Positions 6,912 through 9,518 of a DNA stretch of 9,518 nucleotides are shown piece by piece. The DNA is from Trebonia sp. (GTDB taxonomy: Bacteria > Actinomycetota > Actinomycetes > Streptosporangiales > Streptosporangiaceae). The position numbers were made by a program, and so were the translations under genes. Under the pieces are notes generated by a model. That model did no database searches. It saw nothing but the letters and a program-made list of their open reading frames with translations, and was not told where the DNA came from. The stretch is from positions 1-9,518 of the forward strand of contig JASHPP010000165.1 of NCBI GenBank assembly GCA_030038035.1. Reading direction: 5' to 3'. How positions within the stretch are numbered: position 1 is the stretch's first letter; each line of letters begins with the position of its first letter.

Positions 6912-7733
6912 ATGCGCGTGCGGAGCCGGCCATTCGTCGCCGTCGCCGGCGTCGCGGCGGCGCTGACGGCGACGGCGATAACGCTCATCGTCACCGGCGG
7001 AGGCAGCGGCGGCAGCACCGGGGGAAGCGGCGGCACGGGCCCCGTCTGCGCGCAGCTTGTCGTGCCCGCCTACTTCGCGCCGCAGTACTGGGCGCAGGCG
7101 GCCGCCGCGAAACCGCCGCCCGCCGACATGATCCTCGACATCACCGGCGTCGGGGCCGGGACCGCTCCGCAGCCGCGGTTCCAGGCCCTTGTCCGCCAGG
7201 CGCAGGCGGCGGGCATCACTGTTCTCGGCTATTCGTCCACCGTCGACGGGCAGCGCCCGGTCGCCCAGGTGGAGGCCGACGTGCGCGACTACGCGGCGTG
7301 GTACGGGGTGACCAGCATCTTCCTGGACCGGGTCTCCGGGCAGCCGCAGCAGGTCCCGTACTACCGGCAGCTCGCCAGCTACATCCACCAGGCCCATCCG
7401 GGCGCGCAGGTCTGGCTCAACCCGGGCGTCTACCCCGACCAGGCCTACATGTCGATCGGCAACGTCGTCATGGTGTTCGAGGGCACGTACGCCCAGTACG
7501 TCGCCGCCGTGGTGCCCGGCTGGGCCAAGAGCTACCCGCCCGCCGACTTCGCCCACACGATCTACGACACGCCCGCCGCGGACGTGACGAACGCGCTGCG
7601 GCTGGCGACCGAGCGGGGCGCGGGACATGTCTACGTGACCGACGGCTCGGGGTCCAACCCGTACCAGGCCCTGCCCAGCTACTGGCCGGCCCTGGTCGCC
7701 AGCGCGACCGGGGGCTGCCGGGACCCGCGATGA
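6912..7733 (+). CDS. Spherulin-4 family (GH135-like) exported glycosidase
   Basis: A 273-residue protein of the spherulation-specific family 4, a (beta/alpha)8-barrel hydrolase group whose studied member, fungal Sph3, cuts galactosaminogalactan. It has a hydrophobic N-terminal segment (about 8-28) after RVRSR, then a Gly/Ser linker (29-42) and the catalytic domain (46-269). Family patterns are VPAYF (51-55), VLGYSST (104-110), DYAAWYGVTSIFLDR (126-140), LNPGVY (169-174) and VVMVFEGTY (185-193). D139 and E190 match expected acidic active-site positions, but the usual Glu after the Asp is R140. The only two cysteines, C46 and C269, bracket the domain and could form a disulfide, fitting an outside location. 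No lipobox or clear cleavage site is seen, so it may stay membrane-anchored. A ribosome binding site (GGAGAG, 6901-6906) supports the start. It probably trims or releases the polymer. Confidence 0.85.
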   Translation: MRVRSRPFVAVAGVAAALTATAITLIVTGGGSGGSTGGSGGTGPVCAQLVVPAYFAPQYWAQAAAAKPPPADMILDITGVGAGTAPQPRFQALVRQAQAAGITVLGYSSTVDGQRPVAQVEADVRDYAAWYGVTSIFLDRVSGQPQQVPYYRQLASYIHQAHPGAQVWLNPGVYPDQAYMSIGNVVMVFEGTYAQYVAAVVPGWAKSYPPADFAHTIYDTPAADVTNALRLATERGAGHVYVTDGSGSNPYQALPSYWPALVASATGGCRDPR

Positions 7734-8932
7734 GCGGGCCGCTGCGGGTGGCGACGCTGATCACCAGGCTGGAAGGCGGCGCCGGGGTCCTCGCGCTGCG
7801 CGGCGCCCTCGCGCTTGACCGGGGCGAGTTCGCCACGACGATCGTCACCGGCAGCGGGGACCGCCTGGTGGCGCAGGCGAGGGACGCCGGGCTCGAGGTG
7901 ATCATCGAACCGTCGCTGCGCGCGCCCATCGACCCGCGCAGCGACGCCGCCGCGCTGCGCGCGCTGTCCGCCCTGCTGCGGGGGCGCCCGTTCGACGTCG
8001 TGCACACGCATGTCGCCAAGGCCGGGACGCTCGGGCGGTTCGCGGCCTGGCGGGCGGGCGTGCCGCGCATCGTGCACACCTACCATGGCTTCCCGTTCCA
8101 CGAGTTCCAGTCACGCCCGCGCCGCGGCGCGTACATCGCGATCGAGCGGCGGCTCGGCCGGATCACCGACGTGGCGCTCTGCGTGGGCACCGGCGTGGCG
8201 GTCGAGGCGGTCAGGCGCGGGCTCGTCCGCCCCGAGCGGATACGGACGATCGGCGTGGCCGTCACCCAGGGGCCGGCGCGCGACCCCGATGCGCGCGCCC
8301 GCGCGCGCATGGAGCTTGGCATCGCGCCGGACGCGACGGTCGTCGGCGCGGTGGGCCGCCTGACCTACCAGAAGGCGCCGGAGGATTTCATCGCGGTCAT
8401 CGCCGAACTCGCCCGCCACCGCACCCGCGACCGCGGCCGCGGTCGCGACGTCGTCGGCGTCTGGGTCGGCGGCGGCGAGCTGGCCGGGCGGATCCGGCAG
8501 CTGGCCGGCGGGCTGCCGGCGCACCGGCTGGTGCTGGCGGGTGAGCGGGCCGACGTGCCGCAGATACTGCCCGCCTTCGACGTCTTCGCGCTGCCCAGCA
8601 GGTATGAGGGGCTGCCGACCGCGGTGGTGGAGGCCATGGTCTGCGGCGTCCCCGTGGTGGCGACCGCGGTGAACGCGGTCTCGGACGTGGTGGTGCCAGG
8701 CGAGACCGGCCTGCTCGTGCCGCCGCGACGGCCCAAGCTGATGGCGGAGGCGGTCGGCTACCTGCTGGACTGCCCGGCCGCGGCGGACCGGATGGCCGCC
8801 GCCGCGCGGGAGCGGCTCGGCACCCGGTTCAGCGCGGGCCCGCTGCGCGACACCCTGGCCGCGGCCTACACCGGCCGGCAGTTACCGCCCGCCGGGTCCC
8901 CACAGTGCCCAACACAACCGCACGTGGCGTGA
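7730..8932 (+). CDS. GT4-family glycosyltransferase with a palindromic Arg/Gly insert and one TTA codon
   Basis: A 400-residue GT-B glycosyltransferase, expected to add a sugar to the lipid-linked glycan in the cytoplasm. It shows VVHTHVAKAG (90-99), HTYHGFPFH (116-124), GRLTYQKAPEDF (209-220, donor side) and the E-x7-E motif with E293 and E301 (RYEGLPTAVVEA), followed by GETGLLVPP (324-332). The ATG at 7730 overlaps the glycosidase stop (ATGA) and lacks a clear ribosome binding site, so translation is probably coupled. The open frame upstream to 7298 is a shadow. Residues 229-240 form a charged RTRDRGRGRD insert over a perfect palindrome. The proline-rich tail after residue 383 contains the only in-frame TTA codon I found in the polysaccharide genes (codon 385). 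The sugar specificity is unknown. Confidence 0.92.
   Translation: MSGPLRVATLITRLEGGAGVLALRGALALDRGEFATTIVTGSGDRLVAQARDAGLEVIIEPSLRAPIDPRSDAAALRALSALLRGRPFDVVHTHVAKAGTLGRFAAWRAGVPRIVHTYHGFPFHEFQSRPRRGAYIAIERRLGRITDVALCVGTGVAVEAVRRGLVRPERIRTIGVAVTQGPARDPDARARARMELGIAPDATVVGAVGRLTYQKAPEDFIAVIAELARHRTRDRGRGRDVVGVWVGGGELAGRIRQLAGGLPAHRLVLAGERADVPQILPAFDVFALPSRYEGLPTAVVEAMVCGVPVVATAVNAVSDVVVPGETGLLVPPRRPKLMAEAVGYLLDCPAAADRMAAAARERLGTRFSAGPLRDTLAAAYTGRQLPPAGSPQCPTQPHVA
8426..8447. repeat. 22-bp perfect palindrome inside the last glycosyltransferase gene
   Basis: The half-site CGCGACCGCGG is followed directly by its exact reverse complement with no spacer. It contains GCGGCCGC at 8433-8440. It lies in coding sequence and encodes an Arg/Gly/Asp-rich stretch in a loop before the VGVWVGGGE strand of the donor-binding half. 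Confidence 0.9.
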
Positions 8933-8954
8933 TGCCGAAACACTTTTCATTCGC

Positions 8955-8968
8955 CCGTCATCTGACGG
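8955..8968. repeat. Short inverted repeat CCGTCA-TC-TGACGG
   Basis: Perfect 6-base arms are separated by 2 bases and lie 22 bases after the glycosyltransferase stop. As RNA it would form a 5-bp stem with a 4-base loop, followed by a loosely U-rich stretch (TTGCCTTATTT), so it might be a weak terminator. As DNA it could be a small operator. Neither role is proven. Confidence 0.4.
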
Positions 8969-8995
8969 TTGCCTTATTTGGCTTACATCTGATTG

Positions 8996-9012
8996 CGGGA
9001 CACACAGTCCCG
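8996..9012. repeat. Short hairpin CGGGAC-ACACA-GTCCCG
   Basis: Perfect 6-base arms flank a 5-base loop, about 57 bases before the phospholipase-like start. No run of T follows, so a classic intrinsic terminator is unlikely. If transcription starts upstream it would sit in the 5' leader. Confidence 0.4.
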
Positions 9013-9056
9013 GCTTGGGTCGGCGCGTGTTGCTCGTGGTGCCCCCCTTCTGCGTT

Positions 9057-9062
9057 AGGAGA
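9057..9062 (+). promoter_or_regulatory. Ribosome binding site for the phospholipase-like gene
   Basis: AGGAGA lies 6 bases before the GTG at 9069. This spacing decides in favour of that GTG over the later in-frame GTG at 9081, which would leave only one residue before the twin arginines. Confidence 0.7.
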
Positions 9063-9068
9063 CCTAGC

Positions 9069-9518
9069 GTGACAATTGAGGTGAGTCGGCGTCAGCTACT
9101 GGCGTCGGCAGGCGGGATGGTGCTGGCGTCGTTCGCCTTGCCGTCCAACCTGCGGAAGATCATCGACGGCGCGCAGCCAGCGCGCCTTTCCCCGGCGCGG
9201 CCGAGCGTACCCATCTCCGAGATCAAGCACGTCGTCGTGCTTATGCAGGAGAACCGATCTTTCGACCACTACTTCGGCGCACTGCCCGGGGTGCGTGGCT
9301 TCAGCGACCCGCAGGCGATCCCGGGCGTCTTCAAGCAGCCCGACCCGGACAATCCCGACGGGTACCTGTACCCGTTCCACGCCGACACGACAAGCACGAG
9401 TGCCCAGGCGCTGCCCTCGACCAGCCACAGCTGGCTGCCGCAGCACGACTCGTGGAACAACGGGGCCATGAACGGCTTCGTGACCGCGCGAATGAACACG
9501 GCGATCGACGACTACGAC
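9069..9518 (+). CDS. Tat-exported phospholipase C / phosphoesterase family protein, 3' end cut off by window
   Basis: The first 150 codons of an alkaline-phosphatase-superfamily phosphoesterase (Pfam PF04185 type), the family of bacterial phosphocholine-preferring phospholipases C and related acid phosphatases; the frame is open to the right edge. The N-terminus has a twin-arginine signal, VSRRQLLASAGG (R7, R8), then a hydrophobic stretch to about residue 25, so folded export by Tat is expected. The mature region opens with the family signature VVVLMQENRSFDHYFG (55-70), whose E61 and N62 are expected at the metal/active site, followed by LPGVRGF. A second conserved block is SHSWLPQHDSWNNGAMNGF (about 119-137). 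Full members run to roughly 450-700 residues, so most of it is missing. Codon use is less GC-biased than upstream genes. A promoter of its own is likely, and a link to the polysaccharide operon is not evident. Confidence 0.9.
   Translation, partial: MTIEVSRRQLLASAGGMVLASFALPSNLRKIIDGAQPARLSPARPSVPISEIKHVVVLMQENRSFDHYFGALPGVRGFSDPQAIPGVFKQPDPDNPDGYLYPFHADTTSTSAQALPSTSHSWLPQHDSWNNGAMNGFVTARMNTAIDDYD

Larger units (their letters stand above)
8933..9068 (+). promoter_or_regulatory. Intergenic region: probable operon end and control region of the phospholipase-like gene
   Basis: These 136 bases separate the polysaccharide run from the next gene. The first 60 or so are clearly more AT-rich than the rest of the window (for example TTATTTGGCTTACATCTGATT at 8974-8994 in part). 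It holds two inverted repeats (8955-8968 and 8996-9012) and ends in a ribosome binding site. I could not find a -35/-10 pair with good match and spacing, so a promoter here is inferred from composition and from the change in gene content. Confidence 0.5.

Noticed and set aside
6996..7037. Repeated GGC/AGC triplets
   Set aside because: They simply encode the Gly/Ser linker after the membrane anchor of the glycosidase.
7298..7729. Upstream extension of the last glycosyltransferase frame
   Set aside because: Shadow of the spherulin-4 gene; the GT-B fold begins right after the ATG at 7730.
1..9518. tRNA, rRNA, CRISPR array, insertion sequence or attachment site
   Set aside because: I saw no cloverleaf, spaced direct repeats, transposase motif or terminal inverted repeats anywhere in the window.

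Overview
The window is very GC-rich, with strong G/C preference at third codon positions, overlapping ATGA stop/start junctions and a Tat-dependent phospholipase-C-like gene. It reads as chromosomal DNA of a high-GC actinomycete. I cannot name the genus. All supported genes are on the + strand.

Positions 1-8932 hold one tightly packed run of eight genes for an exopolysaccharide or surface glycan. In order they are: a lipid-phosphate sugar transferase cut by the left edge (1-1133); a NodB-type polysaccharide deacetylase (1130-1885); a GT4 glycosyltransferase (1882-3000); a PelF-type GT4 glycosyltransferase (3010-4479); a roughly 12-helix membrane protein of unknown family with a soluble N-terminal domain (4476-5840); a LegB-like NAD-dependent sugar-nucleotide dehydratase/epimerase (5880-6890); a membrane-anchored or secreted spherulin-4 (GH135-like) glycosidase (6912-7733); and another GT4 glycosyltransferase (7730-8932). 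Four junctions are 4-base ATGA overlaps and the other gaps are 9, 39 and 21 bases, so this is very probably one transcript whose promoter lies left of the window.

The combination of PelF-type transferase, multi-helix membrane partner, sugar-nucleotide SDR enzyme, deacetylase and spherulin-4 hydrolase matches, function by function, the toolkits for partly deacetylated galactosamine-rich polymers: bacterial Pel and fungal galactosaminogalactan. Here it sits beside a priming sugar transferase and two further GT4 enzymes, which Pel loci lack. My main inference is that this is an actinobacterial Pel/galactosaminogalactan-like locus with a lipid-primed or hybrid assembly route. The polymer itself cannot be read from sequence.

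Positions 8933-9068 form a more AT-rich intergenic stretch with two small inverted repeats, probably the end of the operon and the control region of the next gene. From 9069 to the right edge runs the start of a Tat-exported phospholipase C/phosphoesterase family protein, probably not part of the polysaccharide pathway.
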